From assembly GCA_025617745.1 (NCBI GenBank), contig CM046853.1, positions 14,737,174-14,801,173 of the forward strand: a DNA stretch of 64,000 nucleotides, written 5' to 3'. Below are positions 43,301 through 52,818 of the stretch, piece by piece (within the stretch, counting starts at the first letter, position 1; each line of letters starts with the position of its first letter). The notes below the pieces were generated by a model that was given only the letters and a program-made list of their open reading frames with translations, ran no database searches and was not told where the DNA came from. Position numbers and translations under genes: made by a program. Source of the DNA: Heliocidaris erythrogramma. Lineage: Eukaryota; Echinodermata; Echinoidea; Camarodonta; Echinometridae.

Positions 43301-46300
43301 AATATAAGAGAAAAGTTTGAAAGAAATCGGACAAAGAATAAGAAAATTACGGATGTTTGGAAAATGAGATCATTCCATCACGACATATCGGCACTTTGGT
43401 AAATCAATTGTGACTTATTCACGGTCAACTCTCCCGTACTACACCAAAATATCATTGAATTCTGGTTTTCGTCGGAGTGCCTTTTCCCTCGGGGCAGTAC
43501 TCAAGATATAGTGTAGATGGCACACACATTGTTATAGGTCCTCCAAAAAGAAAAAAGGTTCTACATACAAAGAAATACACTTTGAAAACTTGACATTTTA
43601 AGCATATTGTGTGTTGGAGCGAATGGGGAAGTCGACCGCCTCTCCATCACAGTGACCGTACTGATTCTGGCACTTTGAATTCCTATATATGTAGTGATTA
43701 CAACTTTCTTAAAATCGTTTGTCCGATTTTGTTCAAACTTTCATCACTCTGCTTCTCTGATTTTTCTGCATTCACACAAATCATATTATCTCAAAGGCTA
43801 GATTGCCTTTTAATAAAGACACTTTTAGTACAACCTGAAAACGGTACGTTAAGTGCACATTCCGACTGATACTGGATCACTATATTGATAAAGGATCTAT
43901 TTCTATCGTTTCTATCATCAGTGTCATTATATAACAAGAACATAATTGATTCCGGGGTGTAGTGGGAGTACGGGACCTCTAAGTTTCGATAAACCAATGG
44001 CGTATTCATGAAACAAATTTAAAGTACTTATGGGACAAATTTTCCTCTCATCTGCACTGTATTGTATATATCGTATGCTTTTTTTGCTCTGCCTGTTGTT
44101 TGACGAGTGAATAAGAATAAGAAAATGATTGAGTTATGTCATAATTACCGTGGAATTTTCATGTACCCAAAACCGAAATGGGGCTAGGTCTTTTTGTGAA
44201 ATGTCGACCAAGAACCGTTCCTCAAAAATCGAATCGATGGATGCAAGAGACCCACCCTCTTCCTCACATATCTGAACTGCGTCATAGGCGGTGACAGGGC
44301 GTGACGCGTTGGCATAGTAACATGATGAGAGAAAGGGTAGCCAGGGAGATTTACACGGAGCTGAAATGATAACATATCCTTCACGGTGAAAAGCATGAAT
44401 TATATGAAAGAAATAATGATAAACTGTTTTTTTCATAAAATTCACTAAACAATAGACATAGATAGTTCAATATATTGACATCATTAAGGGATGCTGGGGG
44501 CTGCAGCCCCCGATAAGTTTGAAATTACTAGCATCAAGACAACGAGGTCGTCTATTTGTAATACATATAAGTTGCTATTCAGGCAAGAGACGGGAGCATC
44601 TCAAGAGATAATGTGCCCGTATCTATATTTTTTCAAGGTGAAATTTATGATTTTGTTTTATAGGGGGACTCAAAATAAGGGGCGTTCTTCTCAGCGTTTT
44701 GCTGGATACACCTCTAAAGGTTGTAACATACCGGGTTCGTCTGCGTATTGAAAATGCATGTCTGCCATGGATGATTGTCCACGAGATGTCGACACAGTAT
44801 CGTTCATATACACAGCTTGTACAATATTCACAAGATTAGATACTCCTGCTCCCATATCAACATGATTCACCCTCATGTTAAGCAACAACTCGACAGATGA
44901 GAAGAGATTAATGGATCCAATCTGTCAATGATGAATTAAAATGATATTTATCACTGCGGATATGCAAAGAATCCTAGAATTTGAAATAGAGAACGATTAA
45001 TGCTGACATAACATCCATGGACCGGGGGGGGGGGGGGTCGGGGGCTGCAGCCCCCTCCACACACACACACACTTTTTGAGTAAACACGTTTCATAAAATC
45101 CCTGAAAAAGGGTTCAAAATTGTCATTATTCAAGTGAAATCAAATCCCCCCACACTTTCAAGAACGCTCCGCGGCCCCTGATATCGGTGTGATATCTTAT
45201 GTAGATGTGTAACTAATAATAGCTTTTGAAATTATGGTGCAGACGGAGCAAAAGTGAATATTTATATATTTAATTGCCGTTGACCGGTATACTTAATTGT
45301 TATTTTTTAAATATCAAATAAGATTCATGAATGCATACCAGCAAATTCATGCTTGTTTTTGTTGCTGTTCAGTGTTGTAGGTATCCTTAACATGCACGAC
45401 ATATTCATCTGCTTTCTTCTAAACTACCGTACTTGGAAACTTAACTCCTTGGATATTTTCCTTTAAGGGAACGTATACATTACAGTGGCGTACCCAGAAT
45501 TCGATAAACAAGAGGCGGGATAAAAATGTACAGGTAGCCCTGCGTGACATTGACATACGGTTGAGTTTGTTTTTACGGCCCTTTGAAAAGGGGGTATGCG
45601 CAAGCTACATTATATTATGGATACATCACCTCATTGAATACCAGCTCACCTTGAATATGACGAAAGAGTCATCAATGATAGGATCTTGTGTGAGCAAGCT
45701 GATATCTCCAATACCCTGATAGGCTGTACGTGGAGAGGTGATCAAATGGAGCTCCACTTCCTTGCCAGAAGCTCGGGACGAAGAAGTATGTTTGAGCTTC
45801 ACTTGCACTGTGGCATCGTATCTATAAGATGATAGGGTGACATTCAGTGACAATTGCCTCAACCCACACGAAAAACTAAAGTGTGAAAGTAAAGTGAAAG
45901 TGCAAGACGGTGTGGAAACAAAAGAGAATGAAGAGAAGGAGGATGGCGGAAGGAGGAAAATGAAAGACAGCGAGTGTGTGTGTGTGTGTGTGAGGAGAAG
46001 GGGGACAGAGGTTCTTTTAAATTTGAGTTTCCTTTCCCTAGCGTTTACAGTCGTTTTTTAGAAGGTTCGTATTTCCGAAGGTTCGTTACTCCGACGGTTC
46101 GTAATTCCGAAAATGGAATAGGATTCATAATTCCGATATGAAAAAGGGGTCATATTTCGAAGGTTCGTAATTCCGAAAGGTTATAGGCTATGTAGGGCTC
46201 TACATTTTCGGCATTGCGAACCTGCGGAATTGTGAACCCTTTTTCATTTTCGAAATTACAAATCCTATTTCATTTTCGGAATTATGAACCCCTTGCTATG

Positions 46301-49300
46301 AAATTGTGTTTCGGAATTACGAACCTTTGGAATGATGAACCTTCGGGGAAAACGAGTACCCCCTCCCAATCATAGGTCTCAATCTCAGGTGAAAGATGGG
46401 ACAGAGAGGGGGGGGGGGCAAAAACATAGTTTAAGGTCCTTATGGTCACAGGACCTACCCATTGTAAAGGCTGTGTGTCGTCATCACTGCGTTAACTTCC
46501 ATGAATGTCGAACGTGTGTCTCCGTTGTCGCTTATATTAAAAGACACTGTGGAAATCCATATATTTGAACGAGCGGTTACCATGGATATGCCTATATGAA
46601 CTGTATCACCATCGTTGACATCGTTATCACCGACTCGGACCTGTGCTTGCAGCACGAGATCATTGACCACTGAATTATCACCATTAATGCTGACCCCGTC
46701 ATCGTAAAACTCAAGGCTCAGTCCTTGTGGGTTTACAGCCTGGGTTTTCGTGCGACATTTTTGTCCAGTCAACCCCGCTCCGCAGACGATACGCGATGAA
46801 GATTCGATGATCGTTAGGCCAGTGACAGCAGAGATATCATTACTCCCATTTGTTGGTGCAACGTCGACTTCCAGATCAACGTAACTTTGTGGAATCAAGA
46901 CCACAAGATTGATTCGAACCTCTTCTCCGATGTCAACAGAATTCCAACTACTGCCGTCGTAAGGTTCACCGTCTGCATTTGTTAGATTTATTTTCGGCGC
47001 CAAAACAAGAAGAGCGTCGCTGTACAAAATTTCCGACTGCACCAATGTAGACGAGTCCTCATATGATGTAATAATGTCACAGGTAATGGTCGCAGCGGGA
47101 CCGACTGAATCTACAAGAAAGAAAGCAAATTTATGAGAGGCTTACGTTGAACAATTATTGTCTGAATAAATAAAACTGTCTAATAAAGCCATGTGGAACT
47201 CTCACAAAAGTACTTTCCAGTTAATACATAATGCCTAACCAACGGTGATATCAAAGCTTGTGATACTTAATATTACAAGATCCAGATGTTGAGGTGTATT
47301 TTTGTTAAAACAAATTATTTTTTTTAAATGAAAGTGATAATCTACTGGTAAAAGAACGACATACCAGGTACAAACCACTGTGTAACCCATGAAAACTCTA
47401 GCACGTCACCCAATAATAATGACGTTGATCCAAACGATGCCTTGATGTTATCTTCACCAACTTGATTGATCGTGGGCTAGTAAATATGAGAGAGGAAAAG
47501 ATGGATGAATATGAATTACATGAAGAAGAAGAAGAAGAAGAAGGAGGAGGAGGAGAAGAAGAAAAAGAAGGAGGAGGAGGAGAAGGAGATTAAGAAGGAG
47601 AAGAAAAATAAGAAAAAGGGAAGCACATAACGATAAATGATGATGAAGATTTGATGATGAATTGGTGATGATGATAAGGATGATAAGGATGATGATGGAG
47701 AAGAAGATATGAAAAAGATGCAGAAGAAGGAAAAAAGAACAAGAAGAACCGGAAGAACCAGAAGAAGGAAAAAATAAGGACAAGAGAACAAGAAGAACAA
47801 ACAGAAGAATTAGAAAAGTATGAAGAAGTGTAGATTAGGAAAAGAAAGAGAAATTAAAAATAAAAGATAAGAGAGGAAATGTTCTCGCTGGTAGTACATA
47901 AAAATATTTACTTCCGAGTCTATGCGTCTGTTCTTGTTATTTTTCTCATTAAAACCTCTAAAGTAATCACAGCTAACTGAACTAACCAAAAACATGAAAA
48001 TGAAATCATTAATTTTATAACTGCTTCCAAGAAAATTAGAATATATAGTGTTGAAGATATAAAAACGCCAAAGTAAGGTAAATCAAAGATTATTTTCTTA
48101 CACCATATGAATTATTTATTTTATATGATAGAGAAGAACAGAAGTAAGTTATGCACAAGTTAGACAATATAATGATATTGATATGAAAGTGCCTTACCAC
48201 AGCCGTTGATGTAAACAATGCCAATACATCCGTCGTCGAATTCGGCTACAAAACAGAAAGAGGATTAAGAATCAGTATATTCCTATCCTCTTCAACAAGC
48301 TTCCGGATATTCCATTCCCATTTACCCTCGTAATCGAAATATTTGTTTCTACATAATATGAACTATTTTTTAAAGACGTTTTTGTATGTGTCAATAATGA
48401 AAATCGTATGTCAGTTTTGGACAGATGGTGGCCAAGCTTGGCTTATAGTTCATGCATGAGTGTACCCCCTCCCCCTCGCTGGTAAAGTTGATACATCTTT
48501 TAAAAAAAATATCTAATTATCGCTGTAAAAGGTGCAGTAACCTATAGTCCTTTTATATTTATTTGCTGGTCAGAGGTTTTGAACACACTGCTTGTGTGAA
48601 CACCCCTTCCTGTCACAGAATTCTTGACCCGCAACTAATAACGTAATAACGTCACTTGCATTACTTTGAGTAATAGGCCTATACTTGTTGTTGTACATGT
48701 ATTTAATATTCATACGTATGTTATCGAACTTTTATATGGGTATACCTTTGCATTTATGCACTCAAGACTGAGGTTGATGTCGGTAAGAAGAACATCCGTG
48801 GAGGTAAGAGAAGCGTTCACATTTACCGTGAGGTCATCTCCTCCTACAACCTTCATCCCAGTGAGAGGGGTAACAGACACAGACCCGCTTAAAGAGGTAG
48901 CTGAAACTAAAAAAATAGTAATATAAATCAACACGGGCACACTCGCTAAACTTTACAATGTTGGTTTGATACGTTTTGCATGAGCCCTCTCCAGCTCTGT
49001 CTTGGGCACGCACGAAGAGTAACTCTGCTAATGAAATTATTTTTTAAAGAAATGTGATCTCTTACTTAGTCTGTCTTTTTGCTGAATGTATTGTTTTATT
49101 CTCTCCAAATCTGTAATTTTTAAAGCGCTATGGTACTTTCTGATTTTAGCGCTCCTAAATATTCAATATTATCACTAATATTATTATTACATGGCAAAGT
49201 GTATTGATATCCACCTCTGCTTCCACTTTGAACCTCTGTCTTCATCGTGTTCATACGGACGTTGGTAATAGTTCTAATAATAAGGAGTTTTCGGATGTGT

Positions 49301-49804
49301 CAACTGGAACGCCGTCCTAGATCTCCCAGCGACAATGGACTGCTCTATGTTGACTGCATACAAAGTAGGTGAAGCATGAAGCTATTAACAATGGGTGAAG
49401 CGAGGTTCACGTTTTAGAGAAGACGGCAAAACCATGTTTGACGCGTTCTCGATCTGACTAGTGGACGAGGGAGAAGCCAGTGGACGGGTGAGCCGTTCTT
49501 GCACAAAACGCGGTATGCAGCTAACACAAAACAGTCCCGAGAAGATCTAGACCGGCGTTCAAGTCCACACATTCGAAAGCTCACTAATAACAAGGCAGAG
49601 AGCTGATGAAAAACACAATTTCAGAGAAAAGAATAACATATAGTCTGATTACAACACAGCACACTGAGAATATAATATAAATTATACTACGCGAGTATTT
49701 TACGAATGGGCTTATACTACATGCATTGGAAAGAACTAACCTTCATGATTCGTAAATCCCACTGCAAGTACCAGAAGAATCACAACTCCCTCCGATCTGT
49801 CCAT
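40161..49804 (-). CDS. Secreted multidomain protein with C-type lectin domain (13 or more exons)
   Basis: Minus-strand exons: 49804-49741, 48900-48746, 48245-48198, 47476-47365, 47110-46459, 45821-45650, 44921-44732, 44360-44149, 43137-42984, 42024-41827, 41493-41424, 40997-40945 and 40367-40161. Every border is GT-AG and phases agree throughout (2287 nt). Order: a hydrophobic signal peptide (GVVILLVLAVGFT); about 440 residues of beta-rich sequence with bacterial-DUF11-like phrases such as VDIGEEVRINLVVLIPQSYV; a C-type lectin domain at about 465-586 (SSCYYANAS, CEEEGGSLASI, NWLPGQPDAAGVC, YFICE); a Cys-rich module at about 587-652 (WTCPCSNYHSSDPSCACCKS); then segments including SDGNGLRIACNNVGI. 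No transmembrane helix is seen, so it is probably extracellular. Ligand and name are unknown. The 3' end is uncertain. Confidence 0.78.
40945..40997 (-). CDS. Lectin-domain gene exon 12 (53 nt)
   Basis: Acceptor TTATTCAG, donor GAAG|GTAAGC, phases 2 to 1. Encodes SSEPSCVFSRPSSSTWE. It is supported mainly by clean splice sites and phase agreement. Confidence 0.6.
41165..41268. repeat. CT-rich microsatellite
   Basis: Imperfect CTCTCC and TCTCTC runs in an intron of the lectin-domain gene. Confidence 0.85.
41424..41493 (-). CDS. Lectin-domain gene exon 11
   Basis: Phases 1 to 2. Encodes YYDRSILSDGNGLRIACNNV. Unrecognised. Confidence 0.65.
41827..42024 (-). CDS. Lectin-domain gene exon 10 (Cys-rich module)
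   Basis: Phases 1 to 1, so it could be a shuffled symmetrical module. Eight Cys in WTCPCSNYHSSDPSCACC, GAFTCDGSGHHVCAQG and SQCPLE. Not matched to a named domain. Confidence 0.82.
42459..42499. repeat. T28-G13 tract
   Basis: Twenty-eight T followed directly by thirteen G. On the minus strand this is C13A28, reminiscent of an insertion tail. Confidence 0.9.
42984..43137 (-). CDS. Lectin-domain gene exon 9 (C-type lectin, second half)
   Basis: Acceptor AAATAG, donor ATTG|GTAAGT, phases 0 to 1. Encodes TNWLPGQPDAAGVCQSLVVA, YWSD, then TTACAELRYFICE. QPD sits where EPN or QPD calcium/sugar motifs occur in C-type lectins; WSD replaces WND. Confidence 0.88.
43251..43813. mobile_element. Kolobok-type MITE, copy 4
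   Basis: Left TTAAAGGGCATTCCTACC, right TAGATTGCCTTTTAA with TTAA edges. The interior matches copies 1 and 3 (TTTGAAAGAAATCGGACAAA, GGTCCTC, GTGTGTTGGAGCGAATGGGG). In the intron between the two lectin-domain half-exons. Confidence 0.75.
44149..44360 (-). CDS. Lectin-domain gene exon 8 (C-type lectin, first half)
   Basis: Acceptor ATTTCAG, donor ACG|GTAATT, phases 1 to 0. Carries the first CTLD cysteines and the hydrophobic core motif: CKSPWLPFLSSCYYANAS, YDAVQICEEEGGSLASIDS, FEERFLV. Confidence 0.88.
44496..44511. repeat. Perfect palindrome GGGGGCTGCAGCCCCC
   Basis: Sixteen-base perfect palindrome, repeated exactly at 45040-45055. Confidence 0.9.
44732..44921 (-). CDS. Lectin-domain gene exon 7
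   Basis: Acceptor TTGACAG, donor CCCG|GTATGT, phases 0 to 1. Encodes INLFSSVELLLNMRVNHVDM and a hydrophilic end MADMHFQYADEP. Confidence 0.78.
45024..45055. repeat. G14 run plus second GGGGGCTGCAGCCCCC palindrome
   Basis: The poly-G run at 45024-45037 is followed by TC and then the palindrome at 45040-45055. Confidence 0.9.
45650..45821 (-). CDS. Lectin-domain gene exon 6
   Basis: Acceptor CTTATAG, donor AAG|GTGAGC, phases 2 to 0. Encodes YDATVQVKLKHTSSSRASGK and ISLLTQDPIIDDSFVIFK. Confidence 0.78.
46060..46350. repeat. Compact family B foldback
   Basis: The left half repeats GGTTCGTATTTCCGAA-type units. The right half repeats the complement type (TTCGGAATTACGAACC, TTTCATTTTCGGAATTATGA). 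The turn is near GGCTATGTAGGGCTCTACAT (about 46190). About 140-bp arms, no ORF, within an intron of the lectin-domain gene. Confidence 0.8.
46459..47110 (-). CDS. Lectin-domain gene exon 5 (largest, 652 nt)
   Basis: Acceptor CTTGTAG, donor AATGG|GTAGGT, phases 1 to 2. Two repeat-like segments, each opening with a GDxVxxx...V phrase (DIGEEVRINLVV; VNDGDTVHIGISMV). Contains CGAGLTGQKC, the only Cys pair in this part. Confidence 0.82.
47365..47476 (-). CDS. Lectin-domain gene exon 4
   Basis: Acceptor TACTAG, donor CCTG|GTATGT, phases 0 to 1. Encodes PTINQVGEDNIKASFGSTSL and LLGDVLEFSWVTQWFVP. Confidence 0.75.
47521..47860. repeat. GAA/GAG polypurine tract
   Basis: Over 300 bases of nearly pure A and G on the plus strand (AAGAAG and GGAGGAGG units), interrupted only by a GATGAT-type stretch at 47635-47710. 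The long Leu/Phe/Ser frames on the other strand are by-products of this composition. Confidence 0.9.
48198..48245 (-). CDS. Lectin-domain gene exon 3 (48 nt)
   Basis: Acceptor TTTGTAG, donor GTG|GTAAGG, phase 0 to 0. Encodes PNSTTDVLALFTSTAV. Confidence 0.7.
48746..48900 (-). CDS. Lectin-domain gene exon 2
   Basis: Acceptor TTTCAG (an in-frame TTTTAG lies 6 bases upstream), donor AAG|GTATAC, phases 1 to 0. Encodes SGSVSVTPLTGMKVVGGDDL, a beta-strand-like repeat start. Confidence 0.78.
49741..49804 (-). CDS. Lectin-domain gene exon 1 (signal peptide)
   Basis: ATG at 49804 (TGTAAATATGGAC). Encodes MDRSEGVVILLVLAVGFTNH and ends GAAG|GTTAGT, phase 1. A short basic/acidic start followed by a hydrophobic core is a standard signal peptide. 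Confidence 0.8.
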
Positions 49805-50308
49805 ATTTACAGTTACACTGCATAGATGACTGTTTGATATGTTTCAGGTTCAGTATCCAAAATCAAATGGGAAGAGTTCTTGCTGTTGTATTCATATAAG
49901 GCAACCCTTGTAGGTCGAGGTAAATCGATAAAAAGTAGGGCGATGTTAAGATTTTATGACAAACTAAGTTACGTTGCGAATTGCAACCCCATTGTTTGGC
50001 CATTTTCGTTAATCAAGTTGTAACCCAAATATCGATTCTCAAGAAGAAGAGAAAATATTTTAGCTCGTTATTTAAGTACTAGTGTATTCATTTATTCTTT
50101 ATTTCAAATAACATGGTTTAGCTTGCGGGTGAAATCCATAATGATTTGTTCTCTAAGATAAATGATTGCAGCTCTTGTTGACATATGGGTAATAATAGTG
50201 TACTGTACCATATATAGGGAGCTGCTTTCGAAATCCTTTTTTTTTCTTCTTCTTATTTGGGACATATGACGATTGATTTGTGTCAAATCAGAGTAATAGT
50301 GGAGAAAG

Positions 50309-50346
<38 letters not shown>

Positions 50347-50705
50347 TAAGAGCTATTGGGGATAAGAGGAGATTATATAGAGAAAAGGAATTTATTCTTT
50401 CATTTCCAATTTTCCAATATTTTTTTTTCGTATTTATGTTTTTATTAAACAATCTGAAGGTCAAATTAGTATATTTACAATCATTCAGATTGAAAGGTAC
50501 ATAATTACAGACAATTACAAAATTTACAAAGATTAACATGATTGGGGGAAAAAGAAATAATTTCAATGGTTGTAAGATAAAGAGACACGTATAGAATGAC
50601 ATGAAAACGCATAGAAAAGGAGAATAGTGAAAAGCAGAGTAAGATGAGGGAGAGTAAAGAAACATCAATGAACAATATGAACAGACATAGAGATAGATAG
50701 AGAGC

Positions 50706-50740
<35 letters not shown>

Positions 50741-50900
50741 GGGTGGGGAGGAGGTAGCGAGAATGCAAACACTGAAACTGAATATGATAAATCATTCACG
50801 CAAAAACCTAAAGTGCATAGTGACATCTTTTTCAATGGCATATCATTACTGCACTGTTGTTTTATTCATTTTTAAGATGCCATTATTATCAGCCTATTAC
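49805..50900. other. Intergenic sequence with GA microsatellites
   Basis: Holds the GA run at about 50311-50342, a second GA run at 50709-50729 ending in G14 (50730-50743), and otherwise AT-rich sequence. Presumed promoter side of the lectin-domain gene near 49805-50100. Confidence 0.5.
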
Positions 50901-50904
50901 CCAG

Positions 50905-51545
50905 TTCATCATCATCATCATCATCATCCACATCATCATCATCCACATCATTAATGATCATCGTTATTAAAATCATCATGAGCAGTAACAACATGGATGT
51001 TTGGTATCATTATCACTGTGACCAACATCATCAGAATCATGCTGCCAATCATAATCAGTAACATTGATCTAGCACCATATAGTCCACACTTTCATCATAG
51101 AGACCATAAACACAACCACCAAGGCTTTAAAAGAGTAGATGTATAATGAGAATTAACACTTGTTTTAATCTTAATCATAGTAATACAATCATTGTCATCA
51201 TCATCTTCATCTTGTTCATGTTCATCATTATCGGCATCATCATCACCAATAACATGGATGCCAGTACCTACATGATCAGAATCATATTGCCAGTCATAAT
51301 CAATATTATTACTATTATAATAGTCCACTCCCTTATCAAAGAGACCATAAACACCACCACCGAGGCTTTATAAAAGTAAATACACAGTCCATAATTACAA
51401 CCAACACTTATTTAATCTTAATCATATTAATGCAATCATTATCATCTTCATCATCACAATCATCATCATCATCATCACTATCATCATCATCATCATCATC
51501 ATCCCCATCATCATCAGGTCATCATCATTAATATAATTTTATCTG
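50905..51545. repeat. CAT-rich region with two-unit tandem duplication of about 244 bp
   Basis: ATC/CAT trinucleotide arrays at both ends. 51000-51200 and 51250-51445 share ATAACATGGATG, ATCAGAATCAT, TGCCA-TCATAATCA, GAGACCATAAACAC, GAGGCTTTA and TTTAATCTTAATCAT in order. Confidence 0.8.
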
Positions 51546-52204
51546 CATCATCACTCTTTCTTTATTATCATCATTTGAAGCCATCATTGTCATCATGGTT
51601 ATCTAGTTTCATTTTGTGGACTATCATACAATCTGCACATAAAATAGAAATAATGAGAAATGTTCAGTACTTACAAAATGGTAATTTATTTACAAACAAA
51701 ATATTCACATTTGGCTTGCTTGTGAACTTACTTCTCATTTCTAATTGAAAGAAATAAGTTAAAGAACAATTATTTCACATTTTCGGTATAACAATTGCTG
51801 GAAAACTGAAAACTGACTTTAATTTCTTTCATTGCTCAAGCAAAGAGAAGAAATCAAAAAGGTGGTTGATACACAAATAACAGGCTAAGGAGTGAGCAAA
51901 GAGATAGAGAAAGAAAGGGCAAACAGAAAGACAGAACGATAGAGAGTGAGAAAGAGAGAGAGAGAGAGAGAGAGAGATCAGGATGGTAAGGAGAAAGAAA
52001 GAGACTAAACATAAAAAGGATTGCAGTGATGAGAGATAAGCATCATAAGATTAAATGCAAGGTAATGAAAATGAAATAAATAGTACATGATCAATAAAAA
52101 TAGGATGTCCCATTGATCAAAACAATGCCAAAAATTACAATATATGCAGCCCTGTTAACAATATGAATTACTAAGTACAAGACTTATCTTTTATAATTAT
52201 TACC
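51546..52204. other. Downstream flank and possible 3' UTR of PQBP1
   Basis: A minus-strand AATAAA at about 51687-51694 (GTAAATAAATTACC) could end the PQBP1 transcript with a 1-kb 3' UTR. A GA microsatellite lies at 51952-51978. No other gene. Confidence 0.4.
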
Positions 52205-52300
52205 TCCAGGTTCAGTTCTGATAAAACAAGATTTCAAAGTCAACCCAACAATGTAATTTTCCTGGTCCTAAAGAGTTTGTTATAACAAGGTTCTACTGTT
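52205..52300. repeat. Relic of a Tigger/pogo-like MITE end
   Basis: Reads, inverted, AACAGTAGAACCTTGTTATA then ACAAACTC, a typical pogo/Tigger-type terminus related to 8123-8308. The other end is decayed. Confidence 0.45.
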
Positions 52301-52649
52301 TTTTAAATTAGATAAGATAGGTATTTGTTTGGTCTTTATGATTTCGGACATCAGAACATAACTGAATCAGTAGCAGATGACTCCAATCAATAGCCTAATC
52401 AAAAGAAGGTCTGAATCCCAATATAAGCTGTGTGTTTCAAAAGAAGATTTCAATCTAAATGCAACATGCGTGTCCCAAGTTTAGTAACAAGAAGATTTCA
52501 ATCCCGAATACAGACCAGCAAAAGGAGATCCATGTGGAAAATATATATACACAAGCCAGTATAAAGATATCTTCCTCCAATTGTAGAACAGATGTACCGT
52601 TCCATAGCAGCCTTGTCACTCAAAGACTCCCCGAGAGTAGTAAAATAGT

Positions 52650-52818
52650 TCAGACCTGGTTTGGTCCTAATTGTTCAGTGTTAGCATTGGCCTTATTCGC
52701 TCTAAGAATAGCTCCTGGACTAGGATAAGGCCTCATCTGATAGAGGGGTCCATTAGCTGTTACATCAACTCCTGTTTTAGCATCCTGGTGGGATGGCAAT
52801 CCACTACTCCAAGTACCT
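52650..52818 (-). CDS. PQBP1: PQBP1 exon 7 (C-terminus, stop)
   Basis: Encodes GTWSSGLPSHQDAKTGVDVT and ANGPLYQMRPYPSPGAILRA, ending LGPNQV and TGA. YPSPGAIL is the conserved U5-15kD docking motif. Confidence 0.96.

Noticed and set aside
47454-47800. Minus-strand frames of about 100 codons rich in Leu, Phe and Ser
   Set aside because: They are the translation of a GAA/GAG purine tract; low complexity and intronic.
49290-49600. CpG-richer block with GCGTTCAAGTCC resembling a tRNA B box
   Set aside because: No A box at the right distance and no cloverleaf could be drawn; left as unexplained intron sequence.
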